Below are positions 34,330 to 43,569 of a stretch of DNA of 54,272 nt, in pieces. This DNA comes from Caldifarciminota bacterium (GTDB lineage: Bacteria; Hydrothermota; Hydrothermia; B15-G9). The translations under genes were made by a program, and so were the position numbers. How positions within the stretch are numbered: the first letter of the stretch is position 1; every line of letters begins with the position of its first letter. The stretch lies in the NCBI GenBank assembly GCA_015489175.1, contig WGAI01000033.1, forward strand, positions 1 through 54,272, in the 5' to 3' direction. Under the pieces are notes generated by a model that was given only the letters and a program-made list of their open reading frames with translations, was not told where the DNA came from and made no database searches.

Positions 34330-34693
34330 GGGGGCGTGCGGATTCGACGGGGGTAATCGAGACCCGAAGGTGCATGCCGGGGCGCCGCAACCCCGTAAAA
34401 AGCGGCAAAAAATAACTGCCAACTCTTACAACTATGCAATGGCTGCCTAATTGATCGGTAGCCCGTCCTCCCGAAGTGTGCTCCCGAGCTTCGGGTAAGG
34501 GCGTCATAGATCGGGGGCGTCACCCTGAACCTTGCGCCGGGTAGGTTCAGGGGGAGGGCACAACCCGGCAACCACGATCTCCACATGCCCGTCGCCCGTC
34601 CGGGCGGAGGTCGTGGAACTTCAAAGACGGGCTAAGCATGTAGAGCCTTCGGGCTTGTGCCTCCGGACGGGGGTTCGAGTCCCCCCGCCTCCA
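34330..34693 (+). ncRNA. ssrA: Transfer-messenger RNA (tmRNA)
   Basis: 364 bases. The 5' end GGGGGCG pairs with the 3' CGCCTCC to form the tRNA-like acceptor; a tRNA-Ala-like T-arm (GGGGGTTCGAGTCCCCC) is present, and CCA is not encoded. The mRNA-like part resumes at GCC (34418), preceded by AATAACT, and encodes the tag ANSYNYAMAA before TAA (34448-34450). The tag has the usual ...YAxAA end that targets trapped-ribosome products to proteases. Several pseudoknot-like helices follow (the GCCCGTC/GACGGGC type around 34590-34630). smpB is not in the window. Confidence 0.95.
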
Positions 34694-34938
34694 TTTTTAT
34701 TATGCCTTCAATCTTTCCCTACAAGGAATGGAAACGAAGAACGGAGACCTCCGCTATTACGCAACTTGACAGCCACATCCTCAAGTCAGGTCATCCAAAA
34801 TGCCCAGCTCTCTGTCTTTCACCAGCAATCAAATGCCAAAACTTGATGGCATGAACCCCTTGCTCTCCAACAAATCGCGTTACAATACATCATCAAACTC
34901 ATTTTTAGGTTACAGAAATTGTTATGGACTATGTTAGC
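34694..34938. other. Gap after ssrA, no gene recognised
   Basis: Together with the next promoter this is about 300 bases without a gene. Short open frames here run out of the tmRNA and have no SD. No clear hairpin terminator follows ssrA beyond a TTTTTATT run at 34694. Confidence 0.5.
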
Positions 34939-34967
34939 TTGACCTTAAATCCCATGAGCCATAAACT
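34939..34967 (+). promoter_or_regulatory. Promoter of the YfhO-type gene
   Basis: TTGACC (34939-34944), 17 bases, TAAACT (34962-34967); expected start about 20 bases before the ATG at 34994. Confidence 0.45.
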
Positions 34968-34993
34968 GTGCCGAAAATTCAGGAGGCGGTTCA

Positions 34994-37411
34994 ATGGCAA
35001 GAAGGTCAAGAAGGGGTAGAAAATCGAGGAAAACAAAATCTGGTGGTGAGGGATTTAAATTCCATTTAAATACCACAATGGCGATAATAATACTGGCTGT
35101 CCTCGCACTGATCTACTTCTACAAGGTGCTATCGCCCAATGTCATGATTCAGGCAAGTGACCAGTTGAGTGCAGGCATACCCATCCGACAATTTCAGGCA
35201 AACCAGCTGCACCATTTGAGATTCCCGCTATGGGATCCGCTACTGTTTTCCGGAATACCGTTCGTGGATGCGATGCACGGTGACATATTCTATCCTTCCG
35301 CCCTTCTCAGGGTCCTATTTCCCGCCCACTATGTGCTCACGCTCGTGTTCATAGTTCATGTTTTCCTTGCAGGACTTTTGATGTTTGTGCTGCTCAAGGA
35401 CATAGGACTTGATGTGAAAGGCGCACTCCTATGGGCTATTTCGTATGCTTTCACCGGTGTGCTGGTGTCTCAGACCCTGCCCGGCCACGATGGTAAGGTG
35501 ATAGTTTCCGCATTCCTGCCGGGTGTCATCTTCGCCATCAGGAGGGGGATGCAAGAAGTAAAGGCGAAGTGGTTTATGCTCGGTGCCCTGTTTCTGGGTC
35601 TGGATATCCTCTCCCCGCATGTCCAGATGGCATATTACACCTATCTCGCCGCCGGAATTTATTTCGTCTTTGAGTGGTTCTACCTGTTGAAGAACAAGGG
35701 GATTTGGCCCGCTGTGAAATCCATTTACCTGTTCATTGTGATGGTGGTCTTCTCGATTGCGATAGGTGCCATCCAACTTGTGCCTTCATACCTTTATGTT
35801 TCCAAGTTCTCGCCTCGCGCTGCCGGAAACAGGGGCTACGAATTCGCTATCTCATGGTCTTTGCCATGGGAGGACTACATAAGCGCTTATCTGGCGAAAT
35901 TCTCGGGTTTCCTCGAAAGTTATTGGGGAAGAAACCCGTTCAAGCTGAACACGGAATATGTCGGAGTTATGGCTTGGCTTTTCGCACTCGCTTCAATAGC
36001 TCCATCAGCAAAAATACGGGAAAGATGGTCAATGTGGTTCCTGCTGTTATTCTTCAGCATCATGGCACTTGGCGGTTACACACCTCTGTATAAACTCTTT
36101 TACGCAGCCCTGCCGGGAGTTAAGAAATTCAGAGCTCCTGCTATGTCGTTCTTCGTAGTTGCGTTTGCGGTCAATGTCCTTGCAGCAATAGGATACTTAT
36201 CACTTATCAGACACGATACAATCGATTTTGTCAAAAAAATGCTGATAATTATTGCCGGAATAACAGTTGTTCTTGCCCTTATGGCATCGGGCGGCATGCT
36301 GAAATCAGTAGTGAAATCACTTTTCCTGAGCGGTGCATCTCAGGAAAAGCTTGCTGTGTTCAACAGGTATTATGGCAACATCCCATCGGCGTTGTGGCGC
36401 ACCCTCATCTTCACAGTAGTTGCATTCGTGCTTGCCGTTCAGTTTTCCAGAGGTGAGGAGAACTATGCCCTGCTGGCTGCCCTTCTCGTGTTGATCGACC
36501 TGTGGTCTATTGACTGGAAATTCCTGAAAAAAGTGCCCGGCCCCGATGTTTACTATGCACCTGACGCCGTTGTCCAATACCTGAAACAGGACACGACCAC
36601 ATATCGCGTATTCCCGCTACTATACCGTATAGACGATAACTATTTGATGTATCATAACATAGAGTCTATAGGCGGACATCACGGAAACCAATTCCAGAGG
36701 TATCAGGAATTTGTGGGTGAGCCCAACCATTTCATGTTCAGACCGACGATGGTGCCCAACCTGCTCAACTATCCGAAATTCATCAACATGTTAAACACGA
36801 AGTATATCATTTCGCAGCCGTTGCCGAAGGACATATCCAGATTTTCACCTGAGACAAGGCGGCTCATAAGGGAGATCAATGGGCTCCTTTCCACACCCGG
36901 TATCGAGTTTGTAAAGAGGGTTCAGGTCGGCAACGATTATTACGACATCTATCGCAACAACAATAACCTTGGCAGAGTGTTTCTCGTCCAGCGTTACACG
37001 ATAAAACAGTCTGACAGCGTTCTCGCCTACATGAAATCGAGGGCGTTCGACCCATCCCTCGAAGCCGTTTTCGAGGATACAGTCGCATTTCCGATAATCG
37101 AAGTTCCTGATTTCAAATGGAATGTGGACATAAAATCACGGACGCCAAACACCATAAAGATGGAAGTTACAACTAACGGCCGCGCGATACTCGTTTACTC
37201 AGGTAACTGGTATCCTTACTGGAAGGCCTATGTCGATGGCGAAGAGACCAGAGTTTACAGGGTGGATTACATCCTCAGAGGCATAGAAATCCCTGAAGGC
37301 GTGCATTATGTCGAGTTCCATTACAGCGGCAAATACATAACAATTCTTGCAATCGTGCTGCTGGTGGCTCTCGGAATAGTGTTCATATACCTTGTCAAAC
37401 CAGAGGAATAG
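34994..37411 (+). CDS. YfhO-family polytopic membrane protein
   Basis: 805 residues. A basic N-terminus (MARRSRRGRKSRKTKSG) precedes about a dozen transmembrane helices to about residue 520. The C-terminal third is extracytoplasmic with ILVYSGNWYPYWKAYVDGEE, GVHYVEFHYSGKY and a final helix: the typical end of the YfhO family (GT-C-fold-like, implicated in teichoic-acid or envelope glycosylation in Firmicutes). AGGAGG is 7 bases before the ATG. No partner glycosyltransferase is adjacent; the assignment is to the family, not to a reaction. Confidence 0.85.
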   Translation: MARRSRRGRKSRKTKSGGEGFKFHLNTTMAIIILAVLALIYFYKVLSPNVMIQASDQLSAGIPIRQFQANQLHHLRFPLWDPLLFSGIPFVDAMHGDIFYPSALLRVLFPAHYVLTLVFIVHVFLAGLLMFVLLKDIGLDVKGALLWAISYAFTGVLVSQTLPGHDGKVIVSAFLPGVIFAIRRGMQEVKAKWFMLGALFLGLDILSPHVQMAYYTYLAAGIYFVFEWFYLLKNKGIWPAVKSIYLFIVMVVFSIAIGAIQLVPSYLYVSKFSPRAAGNRGYEFAISWSLPWEDYISAYLAKFSGFLESYWGRNPFKLNTEYVGVMAWLFALASIAPSAKIRERWSMWFLLLFFSIMALGGYTPLYKLFYAALPGVKKFRAPAMSFFVVAFAVNVLAAIGYLSLIRHDTIDFVKKMLIIIAGITVVLALMASGGMLKSVVKSLFLSGASQEKLAVFNRYYGNIPSALWRTLIFTVVAFVLAVQFSRGEENYALLAALLVLIDLWSIDWKFLKKVPGPDVYYAPDAVVQYLKQDTTTYRVFPLLYRIDDNYLMYHNIESIGGHHGNQFQRYQEFVGEPNHFMFRPTMVPNLLNYPKFINMLNTKYIISQPLPKDISRFSPETRRLIREINGLLSTPGIEFVKRVQVGNDYYDIYRNNNNLGRVFLVQRYTIKQSDSVLAYMKSRAFDPSLEAVFEDTVAFPIIEVPDFKWNVDIKSRTPNTIKMEVTTNGRAILVYSGNWYPYWKAYVDGEETRVYRVDYILRGIEIPEGVHYVEFHYSGKYITILAIVLLVALGIVFIYLVKPEE

Positions 37412-37422
37412 GGGACACGCCG

Positions 37423-37451
37423 TTGATGGATTTGCAATAAATAGGTATAAT
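37423..37451 (+). promoter_or_regulatory. Promoter of the DUF505/protease operon
   Basis: TTGATG (37423-37428), 17 bases, perfect TATAAT (37446-37451), about 53 bases before the ATG at 37504. Confidence 0.65.
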
Positions 37452-37503
37452 TTGGTAGCAAGTTACCTATTCCTGAAAATATCAAAACAAGGAGGAAACT
37501 GGT

Positions 37504-39324
37504 ATGATTATCCAGAAGAGGCATGCGGAGCTCCTGCTACTGGTGGGGAAAGCGATGGATGCGGGCGAAGAGACATACATTTTCGAGAAGGGCGTTTCAC
37601 CTGAGGAGGATGAGAACTACCTCAGAGAACTTGAATATGCCGGTCTTTTGAGACTTGAACGCCCAATTGAGTATGTGCCTACTTACACGGGCTCGTTGAT
37701 TATCGAGGCTCTGAAAGAGGCCGTTGACACAGGGCTCGTGGCTCATCCGTCTGAATGGGATGAGTCTTTCAGATGGGTTGGCTCGGAAGTCATCGCCATG
37801 ATAGACGGCGCCCTGAGGTGCCAGGGACAGGTCAGGGGCGAGATAGCCGAGCGGCTCGAGAAGAGAGGCTTTGCGAAGGATGGCCATCTTACACCAATTG
37901 CTGAGCAGATCGTCGAGCTTTATCGGCTCTCCCACCCTTATGTCACGATCACAAGGGAACTTGCCGAGTATATCAAGAAAATGCCGCCGGGGCCGGCGGA
38001 GACGAAAATCCTTCCAGTCGGAAAGCATTACCTCCTTGAGCTTGAGGCACAGCGGTTGATAGCGTTTTCTGTCCCCAAATCCGATGTCTTTGCGCTTACG
38101 GGGCTTGGCCAGAAAATCAGACAGGCCATCAGGCTTGGAGCCCCCGTCCATGAAGTAGTTGTATCCGCTGACATTCTTGATGCGATAGCGATGGTTGTCC
38201 ACCGTCCACATGAAGTGCCTCAGGAGATGCGCGTCCTCCTGATGGAGCTCGCTTACATCAACGGTGAAGGTAAGCTCCTGCCGGCAGGTAGAGCGCTTTA
38301 CGATGCATATCTCATTTACAGAGAAGGGCCGATAACGATTTCCCCGTCCGTCCAGATAGCTGCTGAAGAGGTTTACATCATCAAAACCATTGACGAGCTC
38401 TGGAAAAAACATGAGGGTAACCCCGAAATCTACCCCGACCGCAAACAAATCCGCAAATACATAGAGGAAAAATGGCCTTACAGGGAGTATGACATTACGA
38501 CAGCTCTCTACACGCTCGAATCTTTCAACCTTATAAGGGCTGAGGAATTTGAGAAAAAGCCAGGGACCCTGATCTATCACCTGACGGACTACGGTCAGCA
38601 GGTGTTAGAAGACCAGAACAGGCGTGAGAGGCCCATTTCTGCTGCTGCCGTTTCAGCCATAACATTGACGCGGAGAGAGTATTCGGCTCCCGGCATAGAT
38701 TGGGTCAAGCGCGGCAGAGATGAAGGCCTAATCGGAACGGGAGCGCCCACCAAATCGGGCATGATGTATGCCAACATAGCGGAATCGATCGACAAAAAAC
38801 CGCATATCACCGGGCTTGAGAACAGGGTTTTGAGTATGATTCCCCTGACACGCGGCATGTTCATCGAGGATATCCTTGCGAAATTCCCGGAGCGCGAACG
38901 GAAGGATGTCGAGCTTGCCATCGAAAAGCTTGACGCTCGTGAGGTCGTCGAAATCCTGCCAGTTGGTGCGGTTATCCTCACAGAGCCCGGAAGGCTGATA
39001 AAGCGCGCGCTTGCCGGCGTGCCATCCAGTTTCGCCAACCCGATCAACCCTCTGCTCGTCAGATTCCTTGAAGCGCTCAGAGAGGTCGGAACCCTTTACG
39101 AGAAGGAGCGCAAGATAAAGCTGACAGAGGAGCAGTGGAAAAAGGCCGAAAAACTCACAGGTCTCGATAGCGAGACCCTGAGAGAGGAGCTTTTGCTTGC
39201 TCAGAAGGCCAGATTTGTCGGCAGAAACAGGATAAATGAGGCCGGCCTCCTTCTGCTTGAGGCGCTTGACCTCATGAAATCCCAGAAAAGGATGACATTT
39301 GAATACATGGAGGAGAAGGAATAA
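37504..39324 (+). CDS. DUF505-like protein (multi winged-helix)
   Basis: 606 residues, soluble, no signal. It resembles the DUF505 family, known mainly from archaea and some thermophilic bacteria and of unknown function (recalled resemblance, not a search). The sequence consists of repeated helix-turn-helix or winged-helix-like units: HAELLLLVGKAMDAGEE, CQGQVRGEIAERLEKRG, GLENRVLSMIPLTRGMFIED, each followed by a TxxGxxL-type wing (YTGSLIIEAL, LTPIAEQIVEL, LTDYGQQVLEDQ, LTEPGRLIKRAL). AAGGAGG is upstream of the ATG. Its stop overlaps the start of the Clp-fold protease gene (TAATG), so the two are translated together and likely act together. Confidence 0.75.
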   Translation: MIIQKRHAELLLLVGKAMDAGEETYIFEKGVSPEEDENYLRELEYAGLLRLERPIEYVPTYTGSLIIEALKEAVDTGLVAHPSEWDESFRWVGSEVIAMIDGALRCQGQVRGEIAERLEKRGFAKDGHLTPIAEQIVELYRLSHPYVTITRELAEYIKKMPPGPAETKILPVGKHYLLELEAQRLIAFSVPKSDVFALTGLGQKIRQAIRLGAPVHEVVVSADILDAIAMVVHRPHEVPQEMRVLLMELAYINGEGKLLPAGRALYDAYLIYREGPITISPSVQIAAEEVYIIKTIDELWKKHEGNPEIYPDRKQIRKYIEEKWPYREYDITTALYTLESFNLIRAEEFEKKPGTLIYHLTDYGQQVLEDQNRRERPISAAAVSAITLTRREYSAPGIDWVKRGRDEGLIGTGAPTKSGMMYANIAESIDKKPHITGLENRVLSMIPLTRGMFIEDILAKFPERERKDVELAIEKLDAREVVEILPVGAVILTEPGRLIKRALAGVPSSFANPINPLLVRFLEALREVGTLYEKERKIKLTEEQWKKAEKLTGLDSETLREELLLAQKARFVGRNRINEAGLLLLEALDLMKSQKRMTFEYMEEKE

Positions 39325-40172
39325 TGGGTGCAGGCGATTGGATTTTCTGGTTATTGTTTCTTTTGATGATATTCTGGCCACAGATTCAGCACAAAAATCT
39401 GATACTGGCCAGACTTAACCTGATAAAGAAGATCGAGGACAAGCGAAAGAGCCGCGTTATAACGCTAATCCACAGGCAGGAGAAAATCGGATGGTTCGGC
39501 CTGCCGATTTTCAAATTCATTGATATTGAGGATTCCGAGGAGGTGCTGCGCGCCATCAGGATGACCCCGCCTGACATGCCGATCGACCTGATCGTGCACA
39601 CTCCCGGCGGCCTCGTGCTGGCAGCAGCTCAGATAGCGTTCGCCTTGAAGGATCATCCAGCCAAGACTACGGTGATTGTCCCTCATTACGCCATGAGCGG
39701 CGGCACGCTGATCGCACTTGCAGCGGATGAGATCATCATGGATCCTCACGCTGTGCTTGGGCCTGTTGATCCGCAGCTCGGCCTCGCAGGCAACTCGGTT
39801 CCAGCTGCATCGATATTGAAAGTGGTCGAACAAAAAGGGGCGGCTGAAGTCGATGATGAAACCTTGATACAGGCCGATGTCGCTGAGAAGGCGATCAAAC
39901 AAGTTGAAGACATGGTTTATAAGCTGCTTCAGGGCAAGATGGAGGAACGCAGGGCACGCGAGATCGCCTCTATCCTGTCCGAAGGCAGATGGACACACGA
40001 TTACCCGATAACCTTCGAGCATGCCAAAGAGCTTGGACTTCCGGTTACGACGGGCGTGCCGGAAGAGGTCTATAAGCTCATGAGCATGTATCCGCAGACA
40101 AATCAAATTCGTCCGGGCGTTGAGTTCATACCGGCACCTTACAAATCCGCAAATCACAACCACAAAGCTTAA
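39324..40172 (+). CDS. Membrane-anchored Clp-fold serine protease (SDH_sah family)
   Basis: 282 residues. N-terminal hydrophobic anchor (WIFWLLFLLMIFW), then a ClpP/SppA-like crotonase-fold domain: IDLIVHTPGGLVLAAAQIAF, VPHYAMSGGTLIALAADEII with the candidate nucleophile Ser in MSGGT, and MDPHAVLGPVDPQLGLAG. This matches the serine dehydrogenase proteinase (SDH_sah) family of membrane-bound SppA relatives; the family's role is poorly known. It is translationally coupled to the DUF505-like protein and closed by a strong terminator, so the two genes form a stand-alone operon. Confidence 0.9.
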   Translation: MGAGDWIFWLLFLLMIFWPQIQHKNLILARLNLIKKIEDKRKSRVITLIHRQEKIGWFGLPIFKFIDIEDSEEVLRAIRMTPPDMPIDLIVHTPGGLVLAAAQIAFALKDHPAKTTVIVPHYAMSGGTLIALAADEIIMDPHAVLGPVDPQLGLAGNSVPAASILKVVEQKGAAEVDDETLIQADVAEKAIKQVEDMVYKLLQGKMEERRAREIASILSEGRWTHDYPITFEHAKELGLPVTTGVPEEVYKLMSMYPQTNQIRPGVEFIPAPYKSANHNHKA

Positions 40173-40180
40173 CCTTAGCA

Positions 40181-40209
40181 GGCGACCCGATTTCATCGGG
40201 TCGCCTTTT
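40181..40209 (+). terminator. Strong rho-independent terminator
   Basis: Perfect 10-bp stem GGCGACCCGA/TCGGGTCGCC around loop TTTCA, followed by TTTTC; 8 bases after the protease stop. Confidence 0.95.
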
Positions 40210-40335
40210 CGCTTTCCCATCGATATTACCTGACAGGAACTTCCAAAAAGAAAATCTATCTGATTTGCCTGCCTTTGCCGATGTTATGGCAGGTGTAATC
40301 GTTTGATTTGTAACCCAATGCCTCTTCTCTATTTC

Positions 40336-40364
40336 TTGACCCCATACAGCCGCCTATTTATCAT
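40336..40364 (+). promoter_or_regulatory. Promoter of the SDR gene
   Basis: TTGACC (40336-40341), 17 bases, TATCAT (40359-40364), 44 bases before the ATG. Confidence 0.65.
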
Positions 40365-40407
40365 TTCGACCATATAGGTCAAATATTCGATACGGGGAGG
40401 GTAGAGT

Positions 40408-41223
40408 ATGGCGAAAAGGAAACATGTTCCCATCAAGGATTTATTATCTTTCAATGGCAAGAAGGCGCTTATCACAGGGGGAGGCAGCGGCATAGGGCTC
40501 GCCACCGCACACAGGTTCGCCGAGCTTGGAGCTGACCTTTACCTGATAGACATTGACCTCCGCCTGCTCGGCTCAGCAAAGAAAATCCTGACTGAGCGGT
40601 ATGATGTCGATGTGAGCGCTTTCAAGGTGGATCTCTCATCCAAAGGCGAGATAAGCCGTCTGTGGCAGAACCTTGAAGGCGATGAGCCGGACATCCTGAT
40701 CAACAATGTCGGCGTGTATGTCTTCAAAAACTTCCTCGAGATAGACGAGGAATTTCTGGACAGGATGATGAAGATAAACTTTGAATCTGCGTTCTGGATG
40801 TGCCAGGAGTTTATCAAGAGGCGTATGCGTAGAAAGAAGGGCGGAGTTATCATAAATCTCGGTTCGATAGAAGCGGTCATGCCGTTTGCGCCGGGGCTCG
40901 CTCATTACGATGCGGCGAAGACCGCTGTGCTTGCACTCACCCGTGCGCTCGCAAGGGATTACTCGAAAAAGGGCTTCAGAATCAACGCCGTTGTTCCGGG
41001 CGGCATCAACACGCCCGGGGTAAAGAAACTACGCCAGAGGGCCGCAATAAACTTCCGCGTTGACATGATGAAGCTCGCTATGGATTTCAAATCGAGGTTG
41101 CCGATAGGTAGGTTCGGCGATCCGGATGAGGTGGCAAGGGTTATGGTGTTTCTGGCCTCCGACCTCGCATCCTACATGACGGGCGCACTGATACCTGTCG
41201 ATGGAGGCTTCCTGTCCATATAA
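40408..41223 (+). CDS. Short-chain dehydrogenase/reductase (SDR), classical type
   Basis: 271 residues. Nucleotide-binding ALITGGGSGIGLATAHRFAE (TGxxxGxG), acidic LIDIDLR suggesting NAD(H), NNVG, NLGSIEA (catalytic Ser), and the active-site HYDAAKTAVLALTRALA (YxxxK), then VVPGGINTPG and the C-terminal MTGALIPVDGGFL. All catalytic residues are present. The substrate is unknown (3-oxoacyl reductase-like or sugar/polyol dehydrogenase). A GGGGAGGG lies upstream of the ATG. It is a monocistronic gene between terminator and rlmN. Confidence 0.9.
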   Translation: MAKRKHVPIKDLLSFNGKKALITGGGSGIGLATAHRFAELGADLYLIDIDLRLLGSAKKILTERYDVDVSAFKVDLSSKGEISRLWQNLEGDEPDILINNVGVYVFKNFLEIDEEFLDRMMKINFESAFWMCQEFIKRRMRRKKGGVIINLGSIEAVMPFAPGLAHYDAAKTAVLALTRALARDYSKKGFRINAVVPGGINTPGVKKLRQRAAINFRVDMMKLAMDFKSRLPIGRFGDPDEVARVMVFLASDLASYMTGALIPVDGGFLSI

Positions 41224-41353
41224 GACGCTTAAGCAAGACGGCTTAGCATCAAGTTCAGGCCTCAGAAATTTCGCCGTTTTGCCTGCGGATCTGGCTCAAA
41301 AAGTCTATTTCGCCTCGTAAATTTCCATACAAGATGTTAACATGCCGAATGTG

Positions 41354-41382
41354 TTGTTTGATGTGGGCCTGGGGCTCATAAT
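41354..41382 (+). promoter_or_regulatory. Candidate rlmN promoter
   Basis: TTGTTT (41354-41359), 17 bases, CATAAT (41377-41382). The -10 ends 9 bases before the first ATG, and no SD is present, which fits a leaderless mRNA. Confidence 0.4.
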
Positions 41383-41391
41383 AAGCACCCT

Positions 41392-42468
41392 ATGATGAAC
41401 GAAAAAACCAACTTGAAATCACTGAGTTACAGAGAATTAGTCGGCAAACTGCGCGATATGGGAGAAAAACCATACCGCGCAACGCAGATCTTCAACTGGA
41501 TCTGGAAGAAAGGCGAGACCGACATCATGCGATTTTCCGACATCAAAAAGAGTTTGAGGGGGCAATTGAACGAGATGTTTTTTGTGCCCAAATTGGTCGA
41601 AAAAGAGGGGGTCGCATCGTCCGATGGCAGCGTAAAGTTCATTTTTGAGCTCCCTGACGGCAATGAGATCGAATCTGTGTTCATCCCTGACCGCGATCGC
41701 AGAACCGTATGCGTATCAACTCAGGTCGGATGTCCAATCGGCTGTAAATTCTGCGCCACGGGGTTGCTTTTGGGCTACAAACGGAATTTAGAGGCGTGGG
41801 AGATCGTCGAGCAGGTGCTCAGGATTTCGCTTGCGCTTGGAGTGCGCATCAGCAATGTGGTTTACATGGGTATGGGGGAGCCGTTTTTGAATTACGATGC
41901 GGTTGTTGCATCTGCCGAGCTGCTGAACAGCGACCATGCCCTGAACATCGGCGCTCGAAAGATCACCATCTCGACAGTCGGCATCATTCCGGGCATTTAC
42001 AGGCTTTCGGCACATCCCAAACAGTTCAAGCTCGCCATCTCGTTACATTCCGCAATTCAGGAGAAACGGGAGGAGATCGTCCCGATCGCGCGCAGATACC
42101 CTTTGAAGGAACTCAAAAAGGCAATTTTCGCCTACTACCACGCCAAAAAACGGTTCATCACATTCGAATATGTGTTATTGCCGGGCTTCAACGATTCCGA
42201 TGAGGACATAGAGGCCATCGATAGGTTCCTCAAAGGGCTGCCATCCAAGATCAACATCATACCGTTCAACCCGTTCCCGGGCGCAAGGTTCAGGGCGCCA
42301 ACAGAGGAGGAGATTGCTTGTTTCCACACCAAATTGTTAACACTGCCCTACACAGTGACATTGAGGAGATCGAAGGGGCAGGATGTGCGTGCAGCGTGTG
42401 GTCAGCTCGCCCTGCTGAGGGAAGGCAAAGTGGATGTAAAGCCGCTCATGAAAGGTCACGACCTGTAA
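41392..42468 (+). CDS. rlmN: 23S rRNA (adenine2503-C2)-methyltransferase
   Basis: Radical SAM dual-function methylase of 23S rRNA A2503 and some tRNAs. 358 residues: N-terminal KPYRATQIFNWIWKKGETDI, cluster motif GCPIGCKFCATG (Cys 114, 118, 121), MGMGEPFLNYDAV, LHSAIQEKREEIVPI, and RRSKGQDVRAACGQL with the conserved mechanistic Cys near the C-terminus. Two adjacent ATGs (41392, 41395) and no SD. The last 23 bases overlap the convergent GNAT gene. Confidence 0.97.
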   Translation: MMNEKTNLKSLSYRELVGKLRDMGEKPYRATQIFNWIWKKGETDIMRFSDIKKSLRGQLNEMFFVPKLVEKEGVASSDGSVKFIFELPDGNEIESVFIPDRDRRTVCVSTQVGCPIGCKFCATGLLLGYKRNLEAWEIVEQVLRISLALGVRISNVVYMGMGEPFLNYDAVVASAELLNSDHALNIGARKITISTVGIIPGIYRLSAHPKQFKLAISLHSAIQEKREEIVPIARRYPLKELKKAIFAYYHAKKRFITFEYVLLPGFNDSDEDIEAIDRFLKGLPSKINIIPFNPFPGARFRAPTEEEIACFHTKLLTLPYTVTLRRSKGQDVRAACGQLALLREGKVDVKPLMKGHDL

Positions 42469-42955
42469 GCCGTTTCCACATCAGAATTTCGGTTATTCCC
42501 TTCACGGCGTAATCGGGCAACCGCCCGACCTCAACATATCCCATCTTTTTGTAAAATCTAATCGCAGACGAATTGAAATGTGATACGAGTAGAAACACAT
42601 CTTTGTCATGCTTGCTGAGCTCATTTTCGGCGAAGGAGAGGAGCGCCCCGCCAATGCCATGTCCCCTCATCTGAGGCGCAACACCTATCAGTTTTATGTA
42701 TCCGCTGCGGCCGAACATGCCGCGCGGCACAATCCACACAAATCCGACGACATCGCCACCAAGAACGGCAACAAAAATGTGTTCGCCGCTCTCAAAAGCT
42801 GTGGAAAACATGGAGAAAGCTCTGTCGTAGTCAATTCCGTAGTGACGCCAGAGCTCGGTCTCAGCGACTATTTTCGAACAAGATGGAATGAACTCTTTTG
42901 AAATGGGGACGATCTGGAGATTGGCCCCCGCATCCCGCAGGGGCCGTTTGTTCAT
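42446..42955 (-). CDS. GNAT-family N-acetyltransferase
   Basis: About 169 residues. Acetyl-CoA-binding motif A is visible as YIKLIGVAPQMRGHGIGGAL (V-x-P-x-x-R-x-x-G-x-G) and motif B as LVSHFNSSAIRFYKKMGYVE. The acceptor is unknown; a RimI-like or small-molecule role cannot be separated. The ATG at 42955 overlaps the stop of the upstream gene (ATGA) and has GGTGGAAG before it. Its 3' end runs 23 bases into the convergent rlmN gene. Confidence 0.88.
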   Translation of the reverse strand: MNKRPLRDAGANLQIVPISKEFIPSCSKIVAETELWRHYGIDYDRAFSMFSTAFESGEHIFVAVLGGDVVGFVWIVPRGMFGRSGYIKLIGVAPQMRGHGIGGALLSFAENELSKHDKDVFLLVSHFNSSAIRFYKKMGYVEVGRLPDYAVKGITEILMWKRLTGRDLS

Positions 42956-43569
42956 GCTTCCACCCATTTGACGGTTTTGTCCCTTAAGCTCCTGTTCAGA
43001 AGCTCTGCATGCTCGACTGACACTACATATTGCTCGATCTTTTCGAGTGCGAGCTCGCCCGTCTCGTCGATCTGAGCGACATTTATCTTGAACAGGCCGT
43101 TGTCGAGGTCAACCGTATAGACCATCACGGTTTGCTCTAAAAGATATTCGCGGATCTCCTTGTCGTGGACTGCTTCAGCAAGACCACCGGCTGCGAATAT
43201 TCTGACATGAACCACTATGTCGGTGTAGATGTCGCGCGCAGCCAGTTCCTTCACCACCTCCATGAACAGACGCTTTGTTTCTTCGATGGGCGTCTCCCCG
43301 CCGAACATCAATACGACTGCCTCAGGCTGAAATTCGTCCAGCTTCTGTACTATCTCGGATGCATTGCCGGGTTCGGCTATGAGATGAATCGCTCTGCCTC
43401 CGGTTTTGCTGACGAATGTGGCTTCTGCTGCAGCACTTATGCTGTTGCATATTATGTTTTTGGGAGATATTACCGCTATGTCGGTGTAATCGCGAAGCAC
43501 ATACTCGCCAACATAGCGCCCGGTCAGTGCCCTGAGATACACTTCCTCGCCAAATGTCGTTTTGGCCAT
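42952..43569 (-). CDS. Conserved-looking protein of unknown function
   Basis: About 205 residues from the ATG at 43569, which has AAGGAG 8 bases upstream (GTG at 43578 is also in frame). I do not recognise a family. The first 100 residues alternate strand and helix like a Rossmann or receiver-type fold (RDYTDIAVISPKNIICNSIS, GGRAIHLIAEP, PEAVVLMFGGETPIEETKRL); the rest is strand-rich and acidic. It is coupled by ATGA to the acetyltransferase gene, so it could be the acetylation target or a partner. No membrane segment. Confidence 0.6.
   Translation of the reverse strand: MAKTTFGEEVYLRALTGRYVGEYVLRDYTDIAVISPKNIICNSISAAAEATFVSKTGGRAIHLIAEPGNASEIVQKLDEFQPEAVVLMFGGETPIEETKRLFMEVVKELAARDIYTDIVVHVRIFAAGGLAEAVHDKEIREYLLEQTVMVYTVDLDNGLFKINVAQIDETGELALEKIEQYVVSVEHAELLNRSLRDKTVKWVEA

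Noticed and set aside
34532-34846. Open frames starting inside ssrA
   Set aside because: They cover the tmRNA 3' part, have no SD and no recognisable protein.
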